Source: Mesostigma viride
Taxonomy: Eukaryota > Streptophyta > Mesostigmatophyceae > Mesostigmatales > Mesostigmataceae
Direction: 5' to 3'
Length of the DNA: 64,000 bases
Assembly (NCBI GenBank): GCA_009746045.1
Contig: RPFO01000213.1
Span: forward strand, 8,235,978-8,299,977
Below are positions 45,549-58,500 of this stretch, piece after piece. Position 1 is the stretch's first letter; each line of letters begins with the position of its first letter. The notes beneath the pieces are model-generated. The model searched no databases, was not told the DNA's origin, and was given only the letters and a program-made list of their open reading frames with translations. Made by a program: the position numbers and the translations under genes.

Positions 45549-46400
45549 CGTGCTTCGTGCATCGCGACCCAGGGCCTGACAAGCTGCGGCCGAGACCAAT
45601 GCCGAACACACCCATGCTCAGAGCACATTGCGGATGCCAGGCACACCGCGTTTGCCATGGAACACATGGGTAGACGCTTCGTAAACGTGACAACGAATGA
45701 CCCGCTGAGATCCCCACACTTGCGCACGGGAAAGGCGGCACACTTACGTTTCATAGATTAGCCGGGGCGAGATAGTAGCTCGTTTGCCTAGCCGTCATTA
45801 AGCCTATAGGCGTTCCAAGAAACGCATGAAATTTCTCTACCACTACCGGTGGCGCACTATCGGTCTATGATCGCAGAAACTTCTCTTGAAGGGGCCTTAC
45901 ACTGTCGTGCATGTAACCACGGAGCTTGAATGGTGGCATGACAACGAAAGAAAGTTTTCCTTAAGCCCGACCTCCCCTCCCGCATTCCACTGGTGATATT
46001 ACAGCTGTTATAACTCCTGGAGCTAAAAACATGCGGAAAACATGCTGGGCGAGTCCTGTCAAAATTAAAAACCAACAGACTTGATTGACAGCGCCGTTTA
46101 AACGACAGCAAGAGCTTCCATGCCATCGAACACTGCCCGAGGTTGGTCTAATTTAAAGACTAAGCCTGCCGTCTCAGAAAAAAATGTTCTATGCTCGGAG
46201 TCCACGGAATCAGGAAGTCGGCCCGCAGGTGCCGTACAGATCCGGTAGTGACTCGTGAAGTGAAAGATTTGGGCAGATTTGGGCAGATCGGGTTTGGTCG
46301 ATCCGGTCCTGGATCAGTCCGTACGCTGAAATTTGCGCGCCGTCCGTTGTACTTGAATTTTCAAGGGAAACGAATGTTGCCTCTTTCGGTAATGCAATCG
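45206..46400. other. No supported gene
   Basis: Contains a (CA)n run at 45527-45548 and short frames only. Confidence 0.3.
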
Positions 46401-46403
46401 GCG

Positions 46404-47345
46404 GTGGCCTGCCCATCAGCGCTTCGTTTACAGCCGGATCCGTCGGATCCGGCTGCCGGATCCGGACGGATCCGGCTGTGGAGAAAAGTACCCGGCGCGG
46501 ATCCGGCCAGACGGCTGGCTCTCCTAGGTGCCGGCGCGGCGGGGCCCACCTCATGCTGTAAGGTACACAACTTACACCGCAGCCTAATATACGGTATCCG
46601 GCCCTCGGCCTCTGTAGATTCTCTGCTGCCCATGTGCGGCGTGGGACACAACAAGAACAACAACAACAACACCGCAGCGCCGGCACCCCTTGCATTTTGG
46701 AATTAGAAAAAAGCGTTTTATTGGTTGCAAGTGCTAATGTGCCCGTCCAATTAATTAGTGATTAGTTTGTTTGTTTGGTTACCAAACAACCGTTGAACTA
46801 GCTGCGAAATTTAATAATTCTTTGTTTGTTTTATAACCCAGGCTACCCAGCCGGCTGCACTAGGCTGCACTGCTCTTTTGACGGCTAGTAAAACTGAGCA
46901 AATTTTTCAGCCAGAGATTCTTTGTTTTTTACCGCAAAAGAAGCGCTTCAGTTGGGCAGTCAAAGAATATTTATTTACACTTTCTTTGTTTGTTTGGTAG
47001 CTATGAAAAACGACAGGGGAGTACGCTCAGGAATAATTATTTTTAAAAAAATTAAAAGAATCTTTTGTTTTATTTATCGTTGCAGGTGGTCGACGCCGCG
47101 CCTCATAATTATTTAGTAAAACAAACAATGTGAGGGGTGTAGTTTTCAAACATCTATCAAGTTTATCAACCAGCATCATTCCCGCGTTCCATGAGTGCCT
47201 CCACACTCCTCAGTCCAGCTCGTGGCCGGCCTACGCCGGCCGCTATTGGCCGGCATTCGCCGGCTACCGGCCAAGGAAAATTGTTGCCGGCGCGGTGCCG
47301 GCTGTGGAAAAAAGTCTAAACGAAGCGCTGCTGCCCATGTACTTG
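46404..47345. repeat. Inverted repeat flanking AT-rich DNA, GGATCCGGC / GGCCGGC palindromes
   Basis: CCCATCAGCGCTTCGTTTAC then AGCCGGATCCG at 46412-46442 mirrors CCGGCTGTGGAAAAAAGTCT then AAACGAAGCGCTGCTGCCCA at 47297-47339. Each arm lies beside a cluster of palindromes (GGATCCG at 46437-46505; GGCCGGC at 47224-47300). Possibly the ends of an unrecognised element. Confidence 0.5.
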
Positions 47346-47489
47346 CGGCATATGCATGCATGGTGAGGCCGGGAAGCTCAGGGCGCCCCGGCTCCCTCCT
47401 CGTTGTGTATATAGGGTTGAAGGTTCCATCCTTTACTCTGTATTGGCACCCGTGGACGTGAGTCGCATTAATAATTAATCACGGCCGTC

Positions 47490-47685
47490 GACCGTGATCC
47501 TTGAGGGGGCCACCCCGGCCCGCCACGTCTTGGTTATGCTGCTCGACGCCGGCCAGGCGCCACACTCCCCGTGGGCACTGCTGGCAGTTAGTAGTCGCTT
47601 TGCGCCTGCCGACACGGTTAAGCAGTAATGAAAACACCTCCAAGGTTGTTTTCTACCGGCTTTTCGGACAGCGGGATGGTTGCTG
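47490..47685 (+). mobile_element. LINE ORF2 fragment, left part (endonuclease)
   Basis: GCCCGCCACGTCTTGGTTAT and CTGCTCGACGCC, then TTTGCGCCTGCCGACAC and CAGCGGGATGGTTGCTGTTA, match the endonuclease of the 11-kb LINE near 13.5-13.7 kb in opposite orientation (RHVLVMLLDA against RHFLVMLLDA). It is interrupted at 47685 by the TTAA-type element and continues at 49615. Confidence 0.85.
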
Positions 47686-47689
47686 TTAA
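47686..47689 (+). repeat. TTAA target duplication (left)
   Basis: Followed at once by GGGGACTCG; the partner TTAA is at 49611-49614. Confidence 0.85.
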
Positions 47690-49610
47690 GGGGACTCGGC
47701 GCGGCGAATATTTTCCGCGCCAAAAAAATTCCGCGGTACACTCCGTACCGTGAAAAGTGGGTGCACGGTGCGCGCACCCCTTGCGGAAGTGGCCATGGCG
47801 ACTGCTTTTAGACGAAACGTGACAAATCTGGCTCGCGGAAAGCAGAAAAAATGCTCGATTCTTGGAGAAAATTAGTTACTGATTCTAATTTACATATGGT
47901 GGGATAGTTGCGATCTATAATGTCGCGGGCTCTTTTTCTTTACCATCGGCAGGGGGGGTCCGGCCTGAATTTCTGTCGGGATGAATGAAGTATTATAATT
48001 GATGCCTGCAGGTGTGATTGTCGATTGTTGCCAGTTTTGATGGTCCTAATGGAAGCTAGTTTAATGATGTTTCTAAAGCCGTAAAAATTCCCGCTGCTAT
48101 CTTTACCTTTCCCGTCATTTTGCGGTAAGATAACATTAGGCCTGCGCGATGCGCGCCCGACCTCTCCATGAAAGGGTGGCCTTTCTTGTGCGCCTGGGCA
48201 CGAATAAATGCCCGTTATGGTACGTTCTTGTATTAAACGTCCTAAGATAGCGCTTTCCTGCTTTCTTAGCTCGTTGAGCGTAAGCTTTTTGCCTTCTTTG
48301 CGGCCAGATGCAGCCATGAAGTTGCGGGTCCTGGCGCTGCATCGCTGGATTCCTGGATGTTTTTTAGCAAGTTCGTCTGTGACGTGGCTGGCTTGCTGCA
48401 GCGCGTGGCCCACAACCTGTCGGGAAGGTGTAATGCTTTTATTTCCATGCTTCTCTGAAATTTCTTTTGCTTTATAGACAGTTGTGTTCGAGGAAATTCA
48501 CGCGGTCTTCCTACTAAGCAGCGGCATCATTTTCCCCAGACACTGACGAGCTGGCACCTGTCTCCTAAAGAAAGTGGCTCGTGCTTGTTAGAAAGGAGGC
48601 AGTGTGCATTTTGCGGGACACAATGCTTTGGTGGCACATGCGTCAGGTAGGTTGTTCCAATGGTCTCTTCACCTTTCCCACTGAGTAAATGATAGCCTTT
48701 GTCATGCTAACCAGAGCAGCTAGCCACAGGTTGGCTGGATAAAAAGTCAGCTTATTTTCTCTTTATATACTGCGTGTGTGGTCCTCCACATGTCCGGCTT
48801 GTTGGGCATTTTGGAAGAGGGTTTTTAATGTGTTGTTGGGTGGAACAACTTGGTTGTTGGCACAAAATCACACATTATTAGCCTGAGATAGGCATGACAT
48901 ATGCTGCTCAGGCGTGTCGTCCTACCAGCCTTGTTGTTAATTAAGGGTAGACTCACAAGGCTGGCTGTGACGATGGAGGGGTGGGGCGTATGACGCTCCG
49001 GACATCCTCCTCACACTCCGTGATCAAAGTGGGCATGTTTTTGGGTGTCTAGGGTAGCAAAACAGATGTCATTTTGGCTCAGCACTAGCTCAATTCTCTT
49101 TTAGCGTCTACCCAGGTGGCATCACAGGAAAATCAATAACTTGAGCTACGCTTGTCAGAATGAGCTCAAACTTTGGGGTTGTGTTTCCCCTTACTCAGTG
49201 GAATTTAAAATGTATGGATGACCCAATCTGATGTGTTAATGATTTGATTTATTTTTTTTGGCTCAAAAAAGTACCCATTTTGCGGGAAAATTAATAACTC
49301 AAACAAATGTGACCATTTTGGCCATGTAAATAGCCCAGCTTTTAAAAAAGTGGGGGAACTTTGCAGAAATGTATGGGCAGGTCATTTGGATAAGTGGTTT
49401 GTCTTGGGCAAAATATCTCATAAATAGCGTCTTTTTCTATTTTTAGCTCGCCACCGGTGCGTGGTTGGGCGTAGTACCCCCAACAAGTGGTGGCATGAAT
49501 GTCCAAACATCATATTTATGGTACTCAATCATCACTAGATGGTTCCCGAGTGCATTGGAACTGAAATTCATTAAAGTCAGTTTTTCAGGCTTTTGGACGT
49601 GCGAGTCCCC
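47690..49610. mobile_element. TTAA-flanked (piggyBac-like) non-autonomous element, 1,921 bp
   Basis: The termini are GGGGACTCG at the left and CGAGTCCCC at the right (perfect 9-bp inverted repeats), flanked by TTAA on both sides, inside a LINE fragment whose sequence is continuous once the element is removed. TTAA duplication with G/C-run termini is the piggyBac insertion signature. It shares both end regions with 39967-42256 but lacks the PHD ORF. Minus-strand frames near 48.1-48.4 kb keep the conserved AQAHKKGHPFMERS / AGLMLSYRKMTGK peptide. No transposase. Confidence 0.88.
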
Positions 49611-50045
49611 TTAACTGCCACTTCCAACGTCCCTCGGCAGGACTTGGTCACTTTTCGGGGCCCTACTTTAGAACAACTGTCAGGCCTGTCTGGACTACGT
49701 GGCGATACGGCAGCCCAGGTGCCCTTCGGTAATTCTGGCTGGATACCCGCGCGCGTGTTCGTCTGTTCGACCAGCCCACGGTGTGCTTTGACCACCAGTT
49801 GGCGCGTGTGACCATTCGGCTCCGGTTCCAGGCCCCCAAGCGCCGCGCCTAAGCCCCTAAGTGGGTCCGTCCTGCATGACTGGACTGCGCTACGCCCGGT
49901 CCGCGGGGACTCTGAGGACTGGACGGACGCCGACCACGAGCGGCATGCACCGGTGCCGGCATGCAGGTGTATACCTGGAGGCCCTGGCCGGGCCGGGCCC
50001 AGGCGGACGTCGACGTGCTCACATGGCCCAGGGTGATCGGGCCTT
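49611..50045 (+). mobile_element. LINE ORF2 fragment, right part
   Basis: After the second TTAA the sequence CTGCCACTTCCAACGTCCCT, GACTTGGTCACTTTTCGGGG and later GACTGGACGGACGCCGACCA follows the 11-kb LINE (13.5-13.2 kb). The frame carries stops and indels. Confidence 0.85.
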
Positions 50046-50630
50046 AAGGAGGGTGCGAATGCCGGTGTCGGTCGCGACGGTGGGAGGGGGGGCCCAGATC
50101 GATCTCGGCGACAGAGTGCCCAATCAAGGAAGGAGCAGAGAGTGAGGCGCTGAAGCCGGGCGTGAGGAATGCGTGGCAATTAGTCGACAGTGTACGTAGC
50201 ACAGCGGGGAGCCTCGGCCCTCCAGGGCGGATGAGGTACGTGCACAGTTCAAGAAGCGCTCGAGGCGTTCGTGCATGCCGAACAACACATCTTCCATGAA
50301 GGCATCTGGTTGTTGGTTCCAGTAGCCAGGGGAGTTGACGTCAAAGGCAATTTCTTTCCAGCTCGGCTCGGCTCGGCTCGGCTCGGCTCGGCTCGGGGGC
50401 GATTCCGCAGGGCGACTGCGTTTGGGCTCGGGCGAGGCCGATGGCGAGGCGAGCCCGGCAGGGAAGCCGAGGCAACCACTAATGCTTGACTATTGACACC
50501 GTTGCCGTCAATACGTGGAGGGCTGAGCTGCAGCCGGAGCGCTGCAGACCGGTATTTTTAGGGCTTAGCGCAGCCGCCAGGCTGCGTTGCGCAGGTGAGC
50601 GTTTGCTCGTCATAATATTGTGTGATCGAT
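50046..50630. other. No supported gene; (GGCTC)n run
   Basis: A short (GGCTC)n array at 50362-50397 within CpG-rich sequence, otherwise unrecognised. Confidence 0.4.
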
Positions 50631-50639
50631 AGCTTCGGG

Positions 50640-50750
50640 AATTTATATCAGCGTGTGCGTCTTAGAAAGACGAAGCGATTGTGATAGTTCACGGCCGGAT
50701 TTGGTGGCCAAACGTGAAAGTTATGAGCTCTGCCATCAGCCATGGCTACC
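50640..50750 (-). other. LINE 5' region motif, third occurrence
   Basis: GTGTGCGTCTTAGAAAGACG, CGGCCGGATTTGGTGGCCAA and GAGCTCTGCCATCAGCCAT match the 39300-39412 segment. Confidence 0.45.
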
Positions 50751-50810
50751 TCGATCGTGGCTCTTCGTGTCACATACCAGAATAGTAGGGTTGTTCTACA
50801 TAGGGAACGC

Positions 50811-51240
50811 ATTAATTAATTAATTAGGAACATCACTCCGTTGGGAGTAAATGTAGCACATATCCCTGAGAAGGGGCATATGGCTTTCAATACATTCTAG
50901 GCTACTTCATGCAAGGGTGGGAATGTAAGCTACCCTTGCTCTAGATGCTCCAGGGCACCTGCACCCTCATGGTCTATCACGCTATGCCCAGTTAAGGGGG
51001 AGCATGCCATGTGGGGGAAGATCATCATGGCTATACAAGAGCTAGGGCATGGCTTCTCAGCAGTGAGGGACTCCCTGCATGGGCACTGCATAATTAAATA
51101 AAGCTAGGCATCATCTGGAGGGTGGCTCATCATAGGCACACATGTACATGACTAAAAAGGCTAGGCCTCAGCTGGTATAGTGCCTGTAGTAGGCAGGCAT
51201 GTACAAGGCCACTGTCTAACTATTCTACACTACTGCTGCT
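50811..51240 (-). mobile_element. SINE-like retroposon, variant family
   Basis: TTAATTAATTAATTAGG tail, AACATCACTCCGTTGGGAGT hairpin variant, GTAGCACATATCCCTGAGAA and GGGCATATGGCTTTCAATAC, shared at its start with 24600-24725. The body towards 51240 has CATGTACAAGGCCACTG-type sequence resembling the other SINE copies only in layout. Confidence 0.55.
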
Positions 51241-52235
51241 GTATTCCCCTAGGCTGGGGCTTCGATCCGGAGCTAGTCACTGGGGCCGCGGTGGTCGAGG
51301 GGGTCGCGTGCCAGGCTTGTGGCCGACGTAGATGGCCGCCCATCGGGAACGCATATCTCGTGGAATTATGATCGATCTGTCATCATGTGCACGATGTGAC
51401 GAGATTGCTACCAGTCATCGTGCGGCCTCGGGCCAACGGTCTGCACGCAACGGTCACTGGCGGCCAGCCAGTGCAGCGAACGTATTGATAAGGGTAACCC
51501 TAGCTGTTGAGTCTAATGGCTGAGGAATCCATATCCCTTTCATTCAGTGTGTCGACTCTCACAGTATTATTTGCTGGTTCCTTAAAGCATTCAGTGCTCT
51601 CAAGCACTGTACAGCAACCTTCATCACTTTAATCATAACTTGAATTAAACTTGAAATTATGCGGCATGTAAATGTGCATGCCCGCCTTCCATCACATATA
51701 TGCATTGCAGCTGCCCTGGTCACTTCTGCCCCTTAGCAAATAACCTACACCTAGAAGATAGAACAAGCCTAAAATAAAAGCAACCGTGGCAGGCCTGGCA
51801 TACTAGCAAATCGATGGGCGCGCGCTGGCAGGCTGGCATCGTTTGAGAGCGCGATTCGCACACTCCACTTGCATATCAAGCATGCTCACGCTGCACACAG
51901 ATAACCCTACCAACAACCATAAAATTCTAGTGTTAACTACAAGTACACTAACCCCCCGGCCAGTCACATGCCAGAAATTCCCATCCAAAAATCGAGCAGT
52001 TTGGCCATGGTTGACAATCACCCGCAAACTCCAGGTGCCCCAGCGCATATGGACAGTTACATGTGGCACCCTGGCCATCAATCATGGCCACCCTGCCACG
52101 GTCAAGATAACATTCTGATCTTGGAACCAACCTTTTCAGCACTCTGTCTGGACACATCGTTCCCTTTCGACCCTTGATGTTTTTGGACTTCGATCATTCC
52201 GCATTTCACTTGATCTGTGCCCGAAACCATCCTTT
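51241..52235. other. No supported gene
   Basis: Short open frames on both strands, no motif recognised. Confidence 0.3.
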
Positions 52236-52239
52236 TGGC

Positions 52240-52318
52240 AACTTGCTCAGTGTTTGAACACACTATAGCCCCAAAATCATGCAAGAGGTCCTGTGTTCGA
52301 ATCCAGTACCGTACCAAA
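52240..52318 (+). other. tRNA-like sequence
   Basis: TTGCTCAGTG (A-box/D-arm like) is followed 50 bases later by AGAGGTCCTGTGTTCGAATCC (variable loop, B-box/T-loop like) and ends GTACCA. The T stem pairs poorly and no matching acceptor 5' strand was found, so a tRNA-derived fragment is likelier than a working gene. Confidence 0.3.
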
Positions 52319-52569
52319 CCATGACACTCTTTGTAATAAGCTTCATCGCTTGCTCCATGATCGGACTGTCAACGTTGCTCTTTCTTCCGTCACTCACTCG
52401 CCGCGAACGTGACCACATGACCAGGGTACCATCGTGGCCGCTGGAACCATTCCTCGCCTTTCACCTGCTCGCTGGATGGACCCTTCCATCCCTTTCACTC
52501 CCTCTTTCTCCCTCAGCTTTCCCTCGGTGTTCCTCTTTCCCTCCCTCGCTGTTTCTCCCTCCCGTTGTC

Positions 52570-55500
52570 TCACTTGCTGTTGCGCTGGTTCTTGGACAGC
52601 ATCCGCTTCAGCCGCCGGTTCTCCTCGCGGTACTTCTCCACCAGCAGCACCAGCTCCTCCTTGCACATCTCGTTCGGATCCTCGCCGTCCACAAAGCGGT
52701 ACCCGTGCTCCTGAATGCTGTCGATGCGCGAGTTCAAGGGGTCCTGGATCGTGTGGCGCACGCGGGGAATGATCCCCTGCCTTAAGGCGCCGTCCTCGGA
52801 CCCAAAGTGGCGCACGCGCGCCATGAACCCGTCTTGCTTCAAGGGAGGATACGAGTGGAACAGCGACACAGGGGCCGATGGGATGCCATTCACGCCCCCG
52901 CTCTCCTCCGGCACAGCCTCACCCCCAGGAGGGAGTCCTCCCCTGACTGATCCCGATATCCACTGGTCATCAAGGAACTGCTTGTCGTCCTTGATGGCCA
53001 AGTCGAATTGGGCCGCCTGTGTGAGCGTCTTGCACAGGCCGAGCGTGCGGGGGAAGAGGCGGAAGCCCAGTGGCTTGCTGGACACTTGGAGGAGGCGCAT
53101 CGGCTCCTTGATGCCCTGCAGGGGGGGGGAGAGGAGGGAGGAACCAAGGGGAGTTGGAGAACCGGGCACGCGCGTCACAGCCACAAGGGGGAACCACACA
53201 AGCATTCATCAGAAGTAGGCGATCAGTGGGAGACGTCAATGGTGGAGCTACCAAAATGCAAGAACAAAAACAGATGTAGATAGCTGCATGATGCGACAAA
53301 TGCATACTGAGTTCGATGAGACAAGTTGTTCTGTCCCGGAATGGCCCTCCTCCCTACCACCTTCCCCCTTCCCCCCCAGCTCACCGTCCAGAAAGGCCAA
53401 ACTTGCCCAGCTCTCTGCATAGTGCCGACTAGAACCAGGACAGGCAGGCAGCCGCCAGTATTCTACTCATAGCACCCACCTTGAGGTCAAACTTGCCCAG
53501 CTCAACAGACCGTGCACAGCCCTGCTCAACAGACCGTGCACAGCCCTGCTTGCGGCACCCACCTTGAGGTCAAACTTGCCCAGCTCCTGGAACACGATCC
53601 CGTCGCAGCCCTCGCGGATGGCTGCCTCAAACAGCGTGTCGTTTGCCAGCGTCTGGCCACACGCGGCCGTGGCCGCAATACGCGCCGCGCGGTTCATGAT
53701 GGGGCCGAAGTAGGCAGCGCGACCCGTGGCCTTGTGCGGCTGGCAGTCGGTGGGCACGTCCATGCACATGCCGATCTGGAGCCGCAAGCCTCTGCCGGGG
53801 TTTAGCAAAAAACGTCATATTAACAGGCTGTATCAGAAGGCCGTATTACAATAATAACAGGCTGTATTATAATAACAGGCTGTATCAGAAGGCCGTATTA
53901 CAATAATAACAGGCTGTATTATATTAACAGGCTGTATCAGAAGGCCGTATTACAATAATAACAGGCTGTATTATATTAACAGGCTGTATCAGAAGGCCGT
54001 ATTACAAGACCGAATGACAGGAGCTAGTAAAGTGCAGCATTGGTACCCAACTGCAAGGCAGCGCTGATGAACTCAGGTACAGCGTTCACCCACAAGTCAC
54101 ATACAGCGCTGGGATGCCACAAGGAAAGCAGGGATTGGGTGTGCGTACGTGTGTGTGGGGGGGGGGGGGGGGGGGGGGCGGGGCCGAACAACCCACCCCG
54201 GGAGGGTTCAGTTATGGTCTCCGGGCGCTTTCGTTTGCTTCAGCAAAACCAGGTGCTAATACGAAGTCAAGTGCGGGGAAGCCAACAACCACTTTTGGAT
54301 GACAAGCAGCCTAATCTAGCGGATGCTGTTCTTGCTGCTTTGCCCCTGCCCCCGCCCCCGCCCCTGCCCCGCTCCCGCCCCCGCCCCCGCCCCTGCCCCT
54401 GCCCCCGCCCCCGCCCCCGCCCCCGCCCCCGCCCCGCCCCGCCCCCGCCCCCGCCCCGCCCCCGCCCCCGCCCCGCCCCCGCCCCCGCCCCGCCCCCGCC
54501 CCCGCCCCGCCCGCCCCGCCCCGCCCCGCCCCCGCCCCCGCCCCCACCCCGCCCCCGGCCCCGCCCCCGCCCCACCCACATCCATGCGCCCATGCCCTCA
54601 GCATGACCACGCCCGTTCAAAGCCTGGCACCCCCTTCGACGGTGGTTCGACTTCAAGTTACATGGCATGCCCAAGCCCTGCAATGTTGCCTTCTGCAATG
54701 TCGCATTTCTGCAATGTCGCAATATTGTTTCTTTCTCTAAAACACCCTGGATGCGCCCGAATACCCCCCATCTGACGCACCGGAAGACCACAACATCCTC
54801 GTGCGGTGAGTCAAAGCTCTGCTGCGGCGGCCGCAACACCTCGGCTGCCATGTCCTGTTCCAGCAGTGACGGGGGCCAGTCTAAATCCATCGTCTCCCTC
54901 TGCACCGCCTCTGCGAATCGCACCGCATTCGCGGCCGATTTGAACGCGAGCAAGAAGTTGCCGTCCTTCTCCTCGCACTCGTAACCCTCGAACGCAATCA
55001 GCCGCCCTTGAACGAATTCGACCATCATGTCGACGGATTGCCGGTATCCGGAGGTTCGGCGGAGGGACTTGGCGCCCCCAACGTAGATGAAGCATATCAC
55101 GATGGGGAGTCGCGCGGTCTCCTGTGAGATGCTCGCGGGCGCGTCGAAGAAGGAGGGCCGCAGCTGCTTCGACTTCAGCTTGCGGAAGGGCGCGCGCTGG
55201 AGCAGGCTCTCGGGCATAACCTGCATGAGGTGGAGCTCCGCGGATTTGTCGCACAGCTGCGCGAGGGGGAGGAGGGCGGGGGATGTATGAGCGAGGACAC
55301 ACACCAGAGGGAGGCATGGGCAGGGGGGAGAGATGCATAGTGGAGAGATCAGGCCAAACATTCCGTGTGATTTATCTGTCTGTGGGTTGGCTGCAAGTAA
55401 GGTTGAGGAACGATGAACGATGCATTCAGAAAAAGGGGAAGAGAGTTAAGGAACGATGCATTCAGAAATAGGGGAAGAGAGTTGAGGAACGATGCATTTA

Positions 55501-58500
55501 GAAAGATGGGAAAAGAGTGCGCGAGGATAGGCGATTGGGTATGTGATGTGCTACCCAACACACACATAACATATGGCAGGGCAAACGGCCGCAGCACACA
55601 GCTCAGCAGCAAAGTACACGCAAGTGCGCAAAACGACCAACCGCATCACGAGGAATGGTTGGTTACCAGTTACTCGTGAATAAGCACTCGATCCGCCCAC
55701 ACCGCAAAGTGACAGTCATTGTGCCAAAGTGACAGTCATTGTGCCAGAGAGAGTAGAACTTGGTTGCTTGCCCGGGGGCGGGTCAAGAAAGCCCAGGGGA
55801 CACAGCCGAGGGATCGGCCCAGACTTCTGCACATGGTGGCTGTGAGTTCTGATGCAAAAACACGTCAGTGCCCCCCAAACGGGGAAGGGCGTACGCACGA
55901 TGGGAGGGAGCACGCGCAGCGTACTCACAAAAGAAACCTGGCGAAGACAGAATTAGTCGCGCTATGTAAACAATGAAAAGTTGATCTCAATAGGGACCAT
56001 ACCAGGTCTTGTGATCTGTACATTAGAACCCGATGGATCTACTGGTTACATCGCCGAACCGACGACACACATACAGGCCCATGTGGTGGCAGGCAACAGA
56101 CAGTAATAATACCTGCACCTACAAACAGGTCGTAGGCACCCACCTCATGCAGGCCCATGTGGTGGCAGACCACGTTGGGTGCCTGCGTGCCCAGCGACTG
56201 CCACGCCAGCATCGACATTAACACCTGCCCGCCGGATGCGGACGCGTCCTGGATCGATTTCGCCAACTCCATGACCTCTCCTTTGTAATGCAGGCGCCCA
56301 TTCGGGTGCAGGATCAGGTCCTCGGGCACCCCCACATGGATGCCCATGCGCACACGCAACCCGCGGTACAGCAAGGACCCGTCGGCCGCACGGACCTCCT
56401 TCCCGGTCCCGAACGACAGCAGCTCTTGCGGCCAATCGGAGCTGATGTCCTCGTTGCTGCCGCGCAGGAGCACTGAGTGGGTACGGCCCGCGGCGAGGAG
56501 AGGCACCGGGTCGAGCAGCTGCCGCTGCACCTCCATCGCCCACCCGAGCGCGTCAGCTGAGCAGTGGAAGACGAGCGTGAATGAGTCGCCCTCCGTGTCA
56601 GACTCGTAGCCATGGAAACGAGGCAGCAGCGTGCGCAGCACCTGGCCCGAAGAGACGAGACGAAGGAAGCAAGGACAGTTCAGCCGAATGTATTACTAGT
56701 TAATGTCTGAATTTATGACTAGGTTAATCTGTTTGGTTTGCCACCGGTACGTGCCGCCCATGCGCGGGCACTGGATAGCAGTGTCTGTGCGCGGCACCTG
56801 GACTCGAGACTAAAGGGGCAGAGCTAGTAGAACTAGGTGCCAAGCAAGTACAACAAAGCAAAAAAAAAAAAAACGAAGAGGTCACAGTTAGTGATGTCTG
56901 CTTTGTTATGTTTCCATACGCCAGCGAAGAGGTCACAGTTAGTGATGTCTGCTTTGTTATGTTTCCATACGCCAGTGATGCTCTGTTTCCATACTACTAT
57001 TGCTCTGCTTTGTTATGTTTCCATACTACTATTGCTCTGCTTTGTTATGTTTCCATACTACTATTGCTCTGCTTTGTTATGTTTCCATACTACTATTGCT
57101 CTGCTTTGTTATGTTTCCATACTACTATTGCTCTGCTTTGTTATGTTTCCATACTACTATTGCTCTGCTTTGTTATGTTTCCATACTACTATTGCTCTGT
57201 AGCATGCAGCAGCGTGCGGAGCACCTGGCCTCGACACCAAACTAAGCCAAACAAAGCAAACGATGGCGTTGTCAACGTTGCTTGGTTAGAGCCGGTAGGT
57301 GGGCAGCCGCGCGCTCAAGCCACAGGAAGGGGAGGGCGACAGAAGAAGAAGGCCAGACGAGACTACGGCCAGAGAAATTGAAGGTGAGAGACGATGAAGG
57401 GCATAGAGTATGTGGGCAGGGAAGCATGAGATCAGAGACGATTTTGAGGACAGAGCAGAACAAGGTAGACAAAATAGACTATTCAAACAAGACGCGAATG
57501 ATATCAGAGGGAATTTGAGGATAGAGCTGAATAAGACCGACAAGATATGAACAAGAAAGAAGGAAGAGTTGTCTCACTTCAGATATGAACGAGACGTGAC
57601 CAAGGCAAGAGACGTTGGAAGGTCGGAGCAGGATAAGGCAGGCAAGATCGACAATGAGAGTGAGGTGACTACGGCCAGAGAACAGTAAATGCAGGAGAAA
57701 ACGCAAGAGAAAATGCCGGACATGCATGCTGGTGAGTTGAATCGTGGCCTCGCTTGCACGCAATGGGTACTGATCAAGGGAGTGATCGGATGAGCGTTGT
57801 ATGATAGTATGAGAGATAGGATGAGCGTTGTATGGTAGTATGAGAGATAGGATGAGCGTTGTATGGTAGTATGAGAGACAGGATGAGCGTTGTATGGTAG
57901 TATGAGAGATAGGATGAGCGTTGTATGGTAGTATGAGAGATAGGATGAGCGTTGTATGGTAGTATGAGAGATAGGATGAGCGTTGTATGGTAGTATGAGA
58001 GATAGGACGAGCGTTGTATGGTAGTATGAAAGATAGGATGAGCGTTGTATGGTAGTATGAGAGATCGGATGAGCGTTGTATGGTAGTATGAGAGATCGGA
58101 TGAGCGTTGTATGGTAGTATGAGAGATAGTATGAGAGCGAGAGTACGAGCGTTGACAAAAGAGTTCCACTTGTCACTCAACTAGTGGTGGATATAGAAGG
58201 CCCCCTACTCACATGTGAAGGCCCTCTGCCAAGCAGGCACTCACATATTAAGGCCTGCTGCCAAGCATGCACTCACATATGAAGGCCCGCTGCCAAGCAT
58301 GTACTCACATATGAAGGCCCTCTGCCAAGCAGGCACTCACATATTAAGGCCCGCTGCCAAGCAGGCACTCACATATTAAGGCCCTCTGCCAAGCATGCAC
58401 TCACATATTAAGGCCCGCTGCCAAGCATGCACTCACATATGAAGGCCCGCTGCCAAGCAGGCACTCACATATTAAGGCCCTCTGCCAAGCATGCACTCAC

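Noticed and set aside
46210-46706. Overlapping 161- and 171-codon ORFs near the GGATCC cluster
   Set aside because: Both strands are open through the same GC-rich palindromic stretch and neither has a recognisable motif.
54267-54610. Gly/Ala/Arg-rich extension of the cyclase exon and Pro-rich ORF on the other strand
   Set aside because: The splice donor at 54780 ends the exon; what follows is a GC-rich repeat in the intron.
57479-58180. Ser/His/Ile/Leu repeat ORFs on the minus strand (200-233 aa)
   Set aside because: Translations of the 31-bp intronic minisatellite within the cyclase gene.
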